The notes beneath the pieces were generated by a model. That model was not told the origin of the DNA. It made no database searches and worked only from the letters and a program-made list of their open reading frames with translations. Below are positions 42,831 through 53,769 of a DNA stretch of 64,000 bases, one piece after another. Each line of letters begins with the position of its first letter. Position 1 is the first letter of the stretch. The DNA comes from Cheiracanthium punctorium (taxonomy: Eukaryota; Arthropoda; Arachnida; Araneae; Cheiracanthiidae), in the NCBI GenBank assembly GCA_038373885.1, contig JAWZYV010013132.1, positions 248,001 to 312,000 on the forward strand, in the 5' to 3' direction. The position numbers and the translations under genes are program-made.

Positions 42831-43913
42831 GTCTAAGTAAACTTTATGGTGTTATTTTATAATTAAAAAAAATATTTTATGTTTTAAACACCCGTTGCTT
42901 TGAGTGATTTTATTGGTTTAAAATAGTTCATTTAATGATTTTACTTTTTTTTCTTATTAGAGCTTTCATTTACTTTCCGTTTTGCGTATAGTGGATTATT
43001 TTTTGAGGTTATTCAAAATACAAACAGAAAAAAAATTATTTCTTTCTTGGTTTTAAAAAGGAGAAATTTATTTTGAAAACCATTCATTTAAAGCGTTCTT
43101 TTGAACCTTGAAAAAAACTGCTAATTTAACTATTACATATATTATCTAGCCGCCTCCCCCCTCCCCCAATTTCTTTTGCGCACTACCCTTATTGTCGCAC
43201 AAAAAATGCTTAATAAGAAAAAAAAAAAGGTTTAAAAGCATATATAGCATTTAGAGCTATTCAGCAATACAGGAGTGTTTAGATACATTAGTGATTTTAT
43301 TTTTGTTGTTTGATTTATATCAGCCCTAAACTATGTTTACTTTAACCTATGGGATAAGTTTTCTCTGTTTATTCTTTTGATGGAACATCTGCCCCATTCT
43401 GAATGCATATCATTTACCAAACAGGGTAAAGAGGCAGGATGTTTTGACGGCCTTTGATAAGTTATTTACAAGAATCTATTAAATAAAGTGCTTTGTAGAG
43501 GAAAAATTTTCTAAAACCATTGTCTTTTTTTTTTGTTAATTGTTTTACTATTATTAATTCTATCCTTGATTTTAAAGTGATGAAATATATTGTTTGGATT
43601 TGTTGATTTTGGGGGAGATCAGTTTGGAACTGTACGCACTTTCTGATATGAAAAATCGAACAGTGTTCTGGTGAAAACGGGAAAGTGATACATTAGTATG
43701 TATTTTTTGGTTTATTTACTTTTTTGGACCTTGGGACAGCACGGATTTGGAGCAGAATTTGTTTAAAATTATACTTTTTGTATCAGGAAATACCAAGAAA
43801 TTCTTTTGGCGCAGAAACCTTCAAAAATAAGCTTTTTGTATCAGGATGTATCAAGAGATTCCATTTGGCGCAGTTTGGCGCAATTGGCGCAGCCGTAGCA
43901 TCCCTGTAATACC

Positions 43914-45119
43914 TCATTCAAAACTCAACCAATTAACATCAGTTTACGTTCTACGTATATACTATTGTTCAGTCAATCGCTAGTTAAATGATATTGTCTT
44001 CTGTATTTCGCTCTGCAAATCAAAGTGGGCGGAAAGCACAGCAATGTTCCCAAAGTGGTAACTTGCTAGATACAGGCAGAGAAAGTTCGACAGGAAACCA
44101 CTAGGCGCCAGCACACATGACACCAACCCTTGGTGGTGGGAATTTCCTGTTTCGCAGTAGGTTCCCGACGGGAAATTTGAGAAAAATCGACTGCGCGTAC
44201 CAAAGACACCTTACTAGTCCCAAAGTGGCGGCTTGCGGTTTTCTCATAATTTTTTCGAACTTCACTAGTATATTAGATACGACATTGTTTTAATTAAGGT
44301 ACATTCCCAAAACCTGCTTTTAATATCTTCGAGGCAGTTGTATTTCAGAAAATTCAATTAGAAATCTATTTTTCAAAATTGCATCATATGTCATCATATA
44401 TAATAGTCAATGTTGGTGAAGTCTATGGCACTAACTGCCGTAGTTTTGTCAAGGGTAAATAATTTGCACACTTAAAAACGTCATTACTTTCCAGTCCTCC
44501 ATTGTGACCAGCTTACTGACAATTATTTATTTTTTTCTAAAAACTCTCATTAATCGATCTTCAGCAGTTTTATTTCTCTTGTGATACGAGAATATTGCTT
44601 TCGGTAATCTTTCGAGTCAAATTTTTACAAACGAATAACGAGGTAAACCTTTATACTATAATTATATGAGTAATTATGACTGATCAGCAACAGTTCAATG
44701 TCATAACTTTGTTTGTCTCCAACGGAAACGAACGAAATAAACCTGATCCGTATGATATTAGTGAGAACAGGTGCGACGTTCCCGGTCACACATGTGCAAT
44801 TTTGCGAGAGGCGCCGAAAATGGAGGGGCTTAGCTGTATAAGTACAGATTATATACGCTTGTTGACCTTACGAATATTATCTATGAACCTTTTAGTTGAA
44901 AAAGGTAGAAAATTGCATAACACATACAGGAAAGAAACTCACTAAAAAAGGTAGTCTAGTAATGACCAAATTTCCGATTTAACAACTAATCAGTTTTTAG
45001 AATAACACAATATTAGAAAGAAATATGAGATATTATTATTATGTATGGCATGATTGACCTGTACGGAGAAAAATATTTTAACTATACTGACATTTGACTT
45101 TCGCTCGAATACCACTTTT
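43914..45119. other. No recognised gene; an 89-codon ORF at 44676-44945
   Basis: The ORF starts with ATG and gives a hydrophilic peptide (MTDQQQFNVITLFVSNG...) with no domain I know. It may be chance. The text 'ggcgcaattggcgcag' before 43906 belongs to the hAT end. Confidence 0.3.
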
Positions 45120-45123
45120 TTAA

Positions 45124-45514
45124 CCCTTTAGCACGCAGTGTTCCCGCTCTGGGAACACCAAATTCTGACGTTTTGACTGTTGCCAGTCACAAAGAATAGA
45201 TTTGATTTCTATAAAAATAGTTGCCGGTGACATAGCTCCACGAGAATCCTTTACTTTTTAGCGCGTCATTTCCCGTAAAAAAATGGTCACGATTATTTTT
45301 AACAGCACTGACACCTGCTGAAAAATGGAAGAATGCGAGAAGAGCCGGATAGATTGCCCAATGCTGAAAAAAGGGCAGCCGTTGCCATCGCTCGACTTAA
45401 CTACCAGCAAGATAGCGGACGATCGAAACATTCATCGCGTGCCACAGATCTAGAGACCCTTTTTTGACGACAACTGGCTGTGCCGGGCACAGCCAGCTGC
45501 GTCAGAAAAGGGTC
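45124..45514. mobile_element. piggyBac-type MITE, 9480 family, 3' end lost
   Basis: Starts CCCTTTAGCACGCAG after TTAA at 45120-45123 and follows the 9480 copy through the left palindrome arm and the centre, then stops at 'agaaaagggtct' and joins Gr upstream flank at about 45517. The truncation coincides with the start of homology between Gr flanks. Confidence 0.8.
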
Positions 45515-45516
45515 TA

Positions 45517-46800
45517 ATTTTTCTCGTTTAGATCTTTTCTGAATTTATATTTCCTTTTTCTGTAAGATGCATACTTGAATAGCAGCGAACATCTATGTTT
45601 TAAATATTTTGTGCCAAAATAAATAATATATTTATAATTAAAAATGAAAAAGTCGCAAAAATAATGTATTTTAAATATAAGTAGAGAGTTTATTGGATAA
45701 AACTACAAGAAAATAGGTAATTTTCTTCCACCAGAAGTTTTTTTAATACGAAGCAAACTCTCGGAACCATTGATAAAGGCTGTTATTGCTTTTAAACTTT
45801 TTGTAAGATCGCTTGTAAGTTTATGAATACGTATATATTATCGGAAATCGATTGCAAATTTTTGAAGGGAAAATGACCACGTACAACATTGTAATATTAA
45901 ATAGGCATTAATTAAATTTATGAGGTTGAACGGAAAACATGAAGGTACTTCTAGAATAAGCCGATACGTCTGAACCTCTGACACAATGTATGAGGAAAAT
46001 TACATTTTATGTACAATTTTAAGTATCACTTTTTGCGCACCTTCTGAAGAATGAATGTACATGGACCATTACAGCAAATATTTTTATTTTAAGATATAGT
46101 TTGTATTTTATTTTGAATTTAGTGTGAACATTGCACGAGAGTTCGCAGCAAAAAAAATCATTATCGAAAATTGATATGCGGTAAACAATCAGGCACTATA
46201 GAAGTAAGTGGTTGAAATTGAAAATTATATGAAACGTACTTCGAAAATTTAGGATACATAATTTCCGTATATTCTGTGATGATTTTTATTTTCAGTATTT
46301 GAACATCGACGTAGCTTAGATTGTCCCAGATTTGACGGTGAAATTTATATCAAATATTATTAAAAATTCTAGAAGTAAAAAGGAATTTAGAAACTGAAGG
46401 ACTGATAAACAAAAATTCTATAAGTTCCTGCAAGATTTTAATTTTTAAGTCATTTTTTTATGAAAACGCTGCAGTTGGTTTTAAAAGAAGAAATAGTGAT
46501 AAATATAACATACTTTACTATTTAACAGGTAAACTATAATTCGATGGAAATAATAATAGCTACACGTATTTAAAATATGAACTTTTAAAAATATTTAACT
46601 TAGTATAAATTTAAAAGTAAATTGTTTTCAGTCAGTGTAATGCAATTATTTTCAATGTAAGAATTATTATTATTTTGGCAATAAAACTATGAATAAATGA
46701 AATTATGTTACACTATAAAACAAAACTCTCAAACCTGAAGCATTTTGATTTATGTTTTGTGAATAGCATTGTTAAGAATAAATAGTGATTTTTAACACAT
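45517..46800 (+). repeat. Duplicated upstream flank of a Gr locus (copy 2)
   Basis: Matches 4160-5480 along its length: 'cctgaatttatatt'-type start, 'aatgaaaaagtcgcaa' (about 45642), 'tctgaagaatgaatgtaca' (about 46040), 'gatgatttttattttcag' (about 46276) and 'gtgaatagcattgtta' (about 46760). Probably holds promoter and 5' exon, not identifiable by eye. Confidence 0.7.
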
Positions 46801-46812
46801 AATCTCCTGCAG
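46797..46812 (+). promoter_or_regulatory. Likely 3' splice site before the Gr start codon
   Basis: 'cataatctcctgcag' followed by AT, seven bases before the ATG. Equivalent sites: 5461 (ctcctacag), 6099 (ttgcaaacag), 60564 (gagcgcag) and, minus strand, 37277 (tctcaagcag). The pyrimidine content is modest, but the position and the AG are conserved. Confidence 0.5.
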
Positions 46813-46818
46813 ATAGGG

Positions 46819-48012
46819 ATGTTTCGACCACGCCTAGAAAATTTTTTTTCACACATAAAGTCAAAAGTCATTCTTTATTCAAGGCAAAAGCAAAAATCAA
46901 AGAGAGTCAAAAATTGCACTATGGACATATTTTCCATTATAAACAAGTACATGTGGGCACATGGAATTGGATTTGAAAAAGGTATAGATTTTTCTAGAAA
47001 GTACATAGCAATGACAATTTTATCCATTTTCTTAGTAATAATCGTTGAAGGCAATTCTGTTTATTCTATATGTGATCGACTAAGCGTTTTTATGGAGTCC
47101 AATTTGGTATTTCGTAAAATTCACTTGGCAGCTATTTCAATTCAAATTATATGCGTTTTGAATAGAATAACCCTCTATTGGAAAAGAAGAAATCTGAAAA
47201 ATATATCATGCCATTTGTCTAAAACATATGCTAAAGTATGTTCAGATAGAGATCCTTTGAAGAAGTTTAGATGGAAACTGATACTTATCCTTTTTATAAG
47301 AGATGTATCTTTTTATGCTTTCGTCGTAGATCGTATTTATCAGACATATGCGTTTGCAAGAACTGAAAAGGTATTTTATCACTGGTGCATACCCCCTCCG
47401 TTGTCTTATTATTCTGTTTCTGTTTCTCAACTACTTTATCATGTCGGCTTTGTCGAAACATCTATCACTGCTTACTTCTGTTTAGTTTGCTTTCGACTGA
47501 GAGAATCCCTGAGAGCAATAAACAAAAAGCTCCAGCAGATCAGTTCTGAAGATCTGAAATATGTCTCTGCAGAGTACGTGGAAATGCGCACCACTCTTAT
47601 AAAGATTAACAGTGAGATCCATCCGTGCCTACTCATGACTGTTGCGCAAATACTCTGCACAGTTTTTGAACAATTCTATATCGCAGTTTACACAGACTTT
47701 AGTTTCTCACCCATAACATACATTTATGTTATATCCTCTACGTTTTTAGAATTTGTCTGCATGTGTTCGAATAATTCGTCCATTTTAAATGCTGCCTCTG
47801 ATATTAAAATCACGGCTCAAAAGCTCTCTATGAGGCTTCCAAATCTGTCACACTTCATCGTCCCGCTAAAGGAGGATATTGAAGGATTCAAGCTGCTTGA
47901 TTCCATTGTCCTGAGTAAAGGACTGATTCTGTCAGTTACCGGAAATCTACTTACCTATGGGATACTCATTGCCACTTTCAGTGCTAATTCTGTTCCATTT
48001 GACGGTAAATAG
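46819..48012 (+). CDS. Gustatory receptor family 7-TM chemoreceptor
   Basis: 397 codons from ATG, one exon. N-terminus MFRPRLENFF; conserved DIFSIINKYMWAHGIGFE at about 36-53; membrane segments near 62-83, 103-121, 151-172, 199-226, 268-292, 298-320 and 366-388. The TM7 signature LLTYGILIATF has T379-Y380, and after it comes the short tail SANSVPFDGK. Predicted chemosensory ion-channel subunit in the sensory-neuron membrane, N-terminus inside. Closest relatives in the window are 36070 and 60584. The upstream flank is shared with the broken copy at 5482, so these two come from the same duplication. Downstream blocks (48060-48110, 49330-49545) recur at the other loci. A possible AATAAA occurs at about 48347. 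Confidence 0.92.
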   Translation: MFRPRLENFFSHIKSKVILYSRQKQKSKRVKNCTMDIFSIINKYMWAHGIGFEKGIDFSRKYIAMTILSIFLVIIVEGNSVYSICDRLSVFMESNLVFRKIHLAAISIQIICVLNRITLYWKRRNLKNISCHLSKTYAKVCSDRDPLKKFRWKLILILFIRDVSFYAFVVDRIYQTYAFARTEKVFYHWCIPPPLSYYSVSVSQLLYHVGFVETSITAYFCLVCFRLRESLRAINKKLQQISSEDLKYVSAEYVEMRTTLIKINSEIHPCLLMTVAQILCTVFEQFYIAVYTDFSFSPITYIYVISSTFLEFVCMCSNNSSILNAASDIKITAQKLSMRLPNLSHFIVPLKEDIEGFKLLDSIVLSKGLILSVTGNLLTYGILIATFSANSVPFDGK

Positions 48013-48890
48013 TTATGGCACTTGGTAAGACACTTTGCAATCTCCATGAATGAACATGCGAATGTTTGAAACACTGCTTTTGTGTTAGTCACAGTGGAAA
48101 AAGCAATTAAACTCAGCACAGTTCTAAAAAAACGACAGCACATTCTGATACTGTTTTCATACATAATACTTAAAGAGATGCTTTATTCGTATGCTTAAGT
48201 AAATATTGTTAAATAACACTGAAGTAATCAAAAATAAGTTTTCCTGATGAAATTCTGAAAAAGAAAAAGGAATCCACATTTGCCATATTGTTTCAATGAA
48301 GCCTGTTTCAGCTGCTTCAAGAAAAACCGCCAGTGTTACGAAGAAAGTGAATAAAAATCTGCGGTTTTTTCGAGTCCCTGGTCAGAGGCGCTATAGCAGG
48401 ATTTTTTTCCAAGGAATTGCACACAAGATATGCATATGCAGGGTGTACCTGAATTCATGCCAAAAATAAGTAAAATACATATAAAGTAGCCTTTTTTATA
48501 TATCTGTGTGGGGTTAGAAATAAAAAGCGAAGGGGGAAATACAGCAAACGAAAAGGAAATGAAAAAAAGCTCTCCTGTAAATGTTCAAATGTGCCATGAC
48601 CAACATTGACACTGTATTGGTAGCGTCTAGCAAGTGATTGGAGTACCCTTTAGAAGATGCCAAGTGTTTCACAAACTGTTCTAGAGGTTTCCCGAAAAAG
48701 AAAAACTCGATGCTAGATTAATCTAGTGAACGTGTTGGCTAATCAAAGTGGTGGAACCAAAGATGGCCATGAGGCAATTACGCACATTATTTGCACCCCC
48801 CTCCGGGCGCCCATGTACCTGGTGAAAATACTTTAATACGTGTTTCAAGATTACACAAAAGAGAGGAGCAGATTTGTTTCTCTTACACAA
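48013..48890 (+). repeat. Gr 3' flank
   Basis: 'aagacactttgcaatc' and 'gtttgaa(a/g)cactgctttt' at 48030-48080 match 61790-61835, and 'taagtaaatattgttaaataac' in part (48196) matches 61968-61988. Beyond about 48360, no match seen and no gene. Confidence 0.55.
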
Positions 48891-48898
48891 CTTTTAAG

Positions 48899-49298
48899 CA
48901 GGGTTTCGAACCGGAAACTAAAAACCGGAAAAAAATGTTATTTTGGTCGGAACGAAAACCGGAACTGAACCTAAAAAAAGTGTCGGTTTATTTGGGTTCG
49001 ATACATCTTCAGTCATTTTGTTGCTGTAACCAACTTATCAATACTGTATACTGTAACAAACATACGATGATCAACTTACAAATTAAAGAAATAATAAAAT
49101 CTTTTAAATTTTGATAGAATTATATGTTTTGTTCATTATATAATTATATTTTTGTGCAAATAAGAATAGACAAAAAATAAATTATTCATTCGGAACTCAA
49201 CCGAAAACCGTTATTTTTGGCTGAACAAAAACTGGAACAGAATCTATACATTTATTTTTAGTTGAACCGGAACGAAAAAAATTACGGTTTTAAGCCTG
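48899..49298. mobile_element. hAT-type MITE in the Gr 3' flank
   Basis: 400 bp flanked by CTTTTAAG (48891-48898) and CTTTTTAG (49299-49306), an 8-bp duplication with one mismatch. The ends are CAGGGTTTCGAACCG and, inverted, CAGGCTTAAAACCG. The interior repeats 'aaccggaac' words on both sides. The ORF 48791-49114 crosses its boundary and is not a gene. Confidence 0.75.
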
Positions 49299-49306
49299 CT
49301 TTTTAG

Positions 49307-49550
49307 TGCTTAATCCGCTGATAAGCACGGAGAGCTGCTACAGAAATTTCGGCATTTTGTTAAACCAGTTCTGCAGTTAATTTCCATTAATTCGTTTAGC
49401 AGCCATGTTTCTTCAAGTGTATTTTACAGAGTAAAATTACACGTCTTACTCATTTGCATAAGGATTTAGCCCCAAAACGTCATCAGTTAGCAAAATAGAA
49501 AACTGATAGTTTGTTTCTTATGTAAGCCTCAACCCCATGATTTAAAATGC
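49307..49550 (+). repeat. Distal Gr 3' flank
   Basis: 'gagctgctacagaaatttcgg', in part, with 'ttgttaaaccagttctg' (about 49330-49372) matches 62230-62275 and, inverted, 35238-35280. 'tcatttgcataaggattta' (about 49450) matches 62348. Confidence 0.6.
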
Positions 49551-49984
49551 ATATGTTTAGTTTCATTTGTATCTGCATAGCTATCATACATCATTCTTAA
49601 CAAGACTACATCATACGGAGTTTAAATTTGTGTTTTTTTTTAAAGAAATGTTTAAAATTTGTAGATGTAATGAAGAATGTACTACATAAAATTTAACCGA
49701 GACCCTGCGTCCATAATTGAGGACACAAAACTTACATATAAAATCATACAAGATGGACTTCCTAATTTGTGCACGTAAAAAAAGAAATAATTTCCCTCGA
49801 CTATTTAATAATCAGGACTTTTTTTTTACTATAAATTGAGTGTTTTATAAAAAACAAAATTATTTAATTCAAAGAGGATTTATTTATTCAGGTCTGGAAA
49901 GACTAAATATAGACAATACGAGAAAAGCAAAGTACTGTCATTAACCGTGTTTACATAGGATCTACTTTTTATCTTAAAAAAACA

Positions 49985-50047
49985 TGTCGGGGACCTTCTT
50001 TCTGCATGCGAGTGATGAGGTCTCGGGTTCGAATCCCGTTAGTCCAT
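49985..50047 (+). other. tRNA-like 3' half (B box only)
   Basis: A perfect B box GGTTCGAATCC at 50026-50036 within a T-arm-like hairpin (cggg/cccg). No matching acceptor strand or A box upstream, so it is a tRNA relic or SINE fragment, not a functional tRNA. Confidence 0.35.
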
Positions 50048-50049
50048 CG

Positions 50050-51255
50050 TTGTCATTTTCCTCCTCTTCTGTGTTTGTACTTCTGTAGCGTTATTCTACT
50101 TCTTGTAAATGCTAATGACAGTCTTTGAAATAAAAGTGCACTTGTATGTCCGGAACAACAGAGATGAAAGGCCTATCACATAGCGGCCATGTGTCTCTGT
50201 GAACTTTCACTATTAAACAAAATGTGTCACGATCGATTTATTGTCACAGGCGTACTCCAAGTGAGAGGGGGAATTGTGAGATATTACTTGGTTTACAAAC
50301 TGCATTTCTATGAGATGCCCTCTTGGGAGCTATAGGTAGATAAACAAAGTGTATGTTCGAATTTGACGTATATACCTACATGAAAAACAAAATCATTTAA
50401 CTAGCCGAAAAAAGTCACGTCCAGGGAATTTAAAACAGCTTGAGTTATCAGTGTCAAAATTAACTATAGATAAAGATAGAGTTAGAATTATTTTTAAAAA
50501 TAATGATAATGAGTTTGAATGTTTCTAATCAAGGTATCATGATTGGGTGTAAATCCTGACATAGATTATGATGACGACCCTGACAATGGTCCTAAATTTG
50601 TGCTGCATTACTAGTAGTCTAGGTGGTTTCTAAGTGAAGGCATTGCAAGCGAGCAACATAATTGGCCTTGAGATCGACTTGATAGCCACCGCTGTTTTAT
50701 GTATTCATCTTTTTGATCAATTTAGAGAAAATCGTTAGCATTCTAATATTTGAGCTAGCTATTTTATCATTTTAACATTTCGATCAACGAATTAATGAAT
50801 ACACTGATCGTTTGAAATGAATACTCGAAAGCTTTTATACACTTTAGTAGTAATGTAACTTTACCAGAATATCAGTCTATATATTTATAAAGGGGTTTAT
50901 TTAATTAATAATTTCTTCTTTGCTTAACAATAAGAAAACATTGGAAATATAATTTAATTAGTTTAGTTTTAATACATATCTTCTTAAATTACAGAACAGC
51001 ACACAAAAGAAAAAATAATAATACTTTACTTTACTTCTATTTATAGGCAAAACTTTAAAACAACAATGCCAAACTCAAAAAAAATCTGTAGCTTTCTACT
51101 GTAAAATTTTAATGCAATCGGCTGTTACTGCTCCTAAGTAATTTATGATCTTTCCCGTGAAAATATTAATTTAAATCTATTACACAGAAATTCATTTAAT
51201 ATTTGAAACATATTATCGTAGTAGGCATCTATAGAACATTGATCATTATGAGCTT
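50050..51255. other. No gene seen
   Basis: AT-rich, only short ORFs, no repeat partner noticed. Confidence 0.5.
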
Positions 51256-51260
51256 CAGAA

Positions 51261-52279
51261 GTGTGTCATGTCATTACAACGTAACGCCATCTGGGCCATC
51301 CGAAATATTTTATTCTTTTCATCTCAGACTATAACAAGACACCGCTAATCGTATCAGGTTTGATAATATTTGGCCAATCAAGTATCAAGGATATCAAGTT
51401 TATAGAGTACTGTCGTTCTACTTATTTAGATCGCTGAAACAAGATATACAATGTGACCCACCTAAATATAGCCACCATGACTGTGTGCTGAAACTGAAAA
51501 CGACACAGACTAATAAGAACGAAACCTAGAAAATATACACACAAATACGTAGTTACAATGAAAACCGCACTCTCTGTACCACCGGGGTAGGAATGAAAAG
51601 TGTGTAAAAAAAGATCGATAAAAGTGTTCTGCCGAAATAAAACTAGTGCTGTTAATAGCCAATATTCTCGTCATGTTTATACATGACTGTGAATACTCGA
51701 TGTACATATCATTTACCAATTCCTGGAGGACAGTGACATCAATATTATCCCAGTGTTCAATAATGCCGGCCTTCAATTCTGTAACAGAATGAAACTGTCT
51801 GACCTCTGCATACCCATCCATCCCTATTGAGGATACCCCACGCATTTTCTTGCCGATTGAGATCAAGCGAAAAAAGCAGGACATTTCAGGACATGCAGCC
51901 CATTATTGAAAAACCATTCTTAGGGGGATTTTACAACGTGAATGGGTAGCCTATTCTGATGGGAAATCAAACTTTGGACTTCCGTTCTCCCTGAAAATGG
52001 CAGTAAATAGGTTCACAGCATTTCTTGGTAATCAGAAGCTTTTATATGGCCTGAAAGAAAAGCCAAGTAAAGTTTATCTCTAGGTAAAGTCTCTCCACAT
52101 TGCATGTTGTCTTTTGGAAAAGAAACAATAGTTCATGAACATTAACCTCAAGCAAAGAGTAGATTTGACTATATATCATCAAACCTGGTAGGATTAGTGG
52201 TGTCTTGTTATAGTCTCAGATCAAAAGAAAAAAAAATTGAATGGTCCAGATGGCGTTACGTTCCATTGACATGACACAC
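51261..52279 (-). mobile_element. Tc1-like transposon, internally deleted
   Basis: Inverted ends of about 100 bp: GTGTGTCATGTCA ... GTAACGCCATCTGG ... 'actataacaagacacc' at 51261-51345, and the complement at 52190-52279. On the minus strand the peptide SVTELKAGIIEHWDNID (about 51785-51735) followed by VLQELVNDM is the C-terminal end of a Tc1 transposase (LKAxIIExWxNI). The ORF 51510-51884 begins in unrelated frame text. The catalytic core is absent. Confidence 0.75.
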
Positions 52280-52284
52280 GAGTA

Positions 52285-53340
52285 AATCCTCTCCACAAGA
52301 CAAGATGGAGGATCATTATACGGCGTGGAGAAGCTTTAACTGGTGATAAACTTAACTAAGCTTTCCCTTCAAGATATATAGAGCTACTGGTCACCAAGAA
52401 ATTCTGAGTACCCGTTCTTCGTACGGGAGAAAGCAGACTTTTTTCTATCACACATAATTGGGGTTTATTTATTCGAACAAAACTACCAAACGGTTCCACT
52501 CGTAACTTGACATTAAAATAGCTAATTTAAATTGAAATAAATAAGTAAATAAAAATTAATCTTTTGTTCTCGAACTTTTAACAGCTTGTTTCTCAAACGG
52601 TTTAGAGTTCTACGCATGCATACGAAACTATTTGCATACTAGCTCGTCGACCATTCGGTTATATTTTTTATCCCAAACTGTGCGGTTTAGTGCCAGTATG
52701 GATGGAAACTTATTTTTGGTTGTCAGATTAGAACCAAATATACATATGTGTATGGGTATTGGTGTGTGCGCGCGGAACAAAAGTAACATATAACGTGAAA
52801 ATTTCCTGCACACAATATTTTGGCGCTGCCTGCCGAACTCCTGGGAGAATAACTCTACTAAGTTTATTTTCTCTCCGTAAAAGAACTGGAGAAATTTTAA
52901 ATTTAAAAGTGAAATTTGAAATTTAAAAGTGAATTATTTTCAATCATGCATTAATATTGAAGGACAGGCATCATCTACAAAGATAAAACTCTCAAAACGG
53001 TTCCGATTTTTCCGATAGTAGACATCCGCTCCCCTGCAATACATCAAAAGCATATACGGCTCCGAATGATCTTGCAAGCATTTCTCTGATGGTGCTTAGG
53101 ATTGTTGCAACACTTGCGAACTTAGGAAATTGCTTCTTAGGATTGTTGGAAGATATGCGAAGGAAATAAAATGCATAATATCAAATCCGAATCCTTTTAA
53201 AGGGCCATTAAGTCAATGCTATATTTATTTCAAATTTATGTTATCTATATTTCCATTTTCCAATAAATAATACTGAACTCTGGGAACTAATAATTAGAAC
53301 TCTGGGTATTCCCAAAAAATCTGAATCCGGAATCCAAAGC
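52285..53340. other. No gene; possible Helitron 3' hairpin remnant at 52405-52430
   Basis: On the minus strand, CCCGTACGAAGAACGGGTACT resembles the hairpin and 'ggtact' of the Helitron ends at 13727 and 35178, but no CTAG follows. Nothing else recognised. Confidence 0.35.
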
Positions 53341-53344
53341 ATTC

Positions 53345-53540
53345 CAAATGCACATATATTTATTTAATTTACTGAAAAGTATGAACAATGATTTGCATGC
53401 AATAATGCATGTCAATTGTGAAAATCTAAATTACTGAGAAAAGTCAAAATTCATATCCAGAATTACGTACACTACATTAGGTTTATTTTGACGATGGTTA
53501 ATTTTGCATAGGTTTCTTTCCTTTATAAGGATCAAAAACA
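53345..53540 (+). repeat. Distal Gr upstream flank (match to 3660-3900)
   Basis: 'atttaatttactgaaaagta' (53362), 'catgcaat', 'agtcaaaattNatatNcag' and 'gatggttNattttgca' line up with 3690-3865. At the first locus this block lies directly before the 4010 block; here the partner block starts only at 58960, so about 5.4 kb have been inserted or rearranged between. Confidence 0.6.
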
Positions 53541-53608
53541 ACATTCGAATATTCCATGTCCTTCTGGAATATGAGTCACATGGATTTCCGCTTTCTAATG
53601 GGGTAGCC

Positions 53609-53766
53609 AGTGGCGTACACAGACTTCCCTTTAGATGTGGAGGCTATGGACGTAATGTTAAAAGTCTAAATTTTTTTGTTGAAAAAAAAATATAGACGTT
53701 ATGTTATTAAAAGTTCTTCTAGAAAGAGAGGAAGTTTGACCCTCCCCCCACTTGCGTAGGCCACTG
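53609..53766. mobile_element. Short hAT-like MITE
   Basis: The ends are CAGTGGCGTACACAGAC and, inverted, CAGTGGCCTACGCAAG, enclosing about 158 bp with a poly-C tract. No clear target duplication. Confidence 0.5.
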
Positions 53767-53769
53767 GAG

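Larger units (their letters stand above)
42440..42860. mobile_element. Penelope-like inverted pair, split by a SINE
   Basis: The left half (minus) and right half (plus) share 'gccatacagctg', the hammerhead-like core and 'ggtgttattttacaaag' (complement at 42440-42460; plus-strand version at about 42848). The centre, between the two cores, is 'acaatagttaggatta'. The right half was disrupted by the insertion at 42558-42799. Confidence 0.7.
40596..43906. mobile_element. hAT-like non-autonomous element, 3.3 kb
   Basis: The ends are CAGTGATGCTACAGC (40596) and, inverted, CAGGGATGCTACGGC (ending 43906). They are flanked by TAATACC at 40589-40595 and 43907-43913, seven bases of an expected eight-base hAT duplication. 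A degenerate array at 40618-40860 repeats 'tttcgtatcagttttNcag' and 'atcaggaaaaatcta' type words; two more 'tttttgtatcagga' words lie near the right end. No transposase ORF. Carries a nested Penelope-like inverted pair (42440-42860), which itself contains a SINE. A (TA)n run lies at about 40984 and a poly-A run at about 42200. Confidence 0.7.

Noticed and set aside
44676..44945. 89-codon ORF as a gene
   Set aside because: No recognisable domain, no duplicated or conserved partner in the window. Kept only as a low-confidence note.
46061..46500. TATA box or promoter for the receptor at 46819
   Set aside because: The DNA is so AT-rich that TATA-like words occur by chance everywhere; the likely 5' exon position is unknown.
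48791..49114. 107-codon ORF
   Set aside because: Crosses the left boundary of a hAT MITE, and its residues come from the element's repeated 'aaccgg' words.
49985..50047. Functional tRNA gene
   Set aside because: Good B box and T arm only; no acceptor pairing and no A box at the right distance.
52405..52430. Complete Helitron 3' end on the minus strand
   Set aside because: The hairpin and 'ggtact' are present, but CTRR is missing and no 5' head was found nearby.
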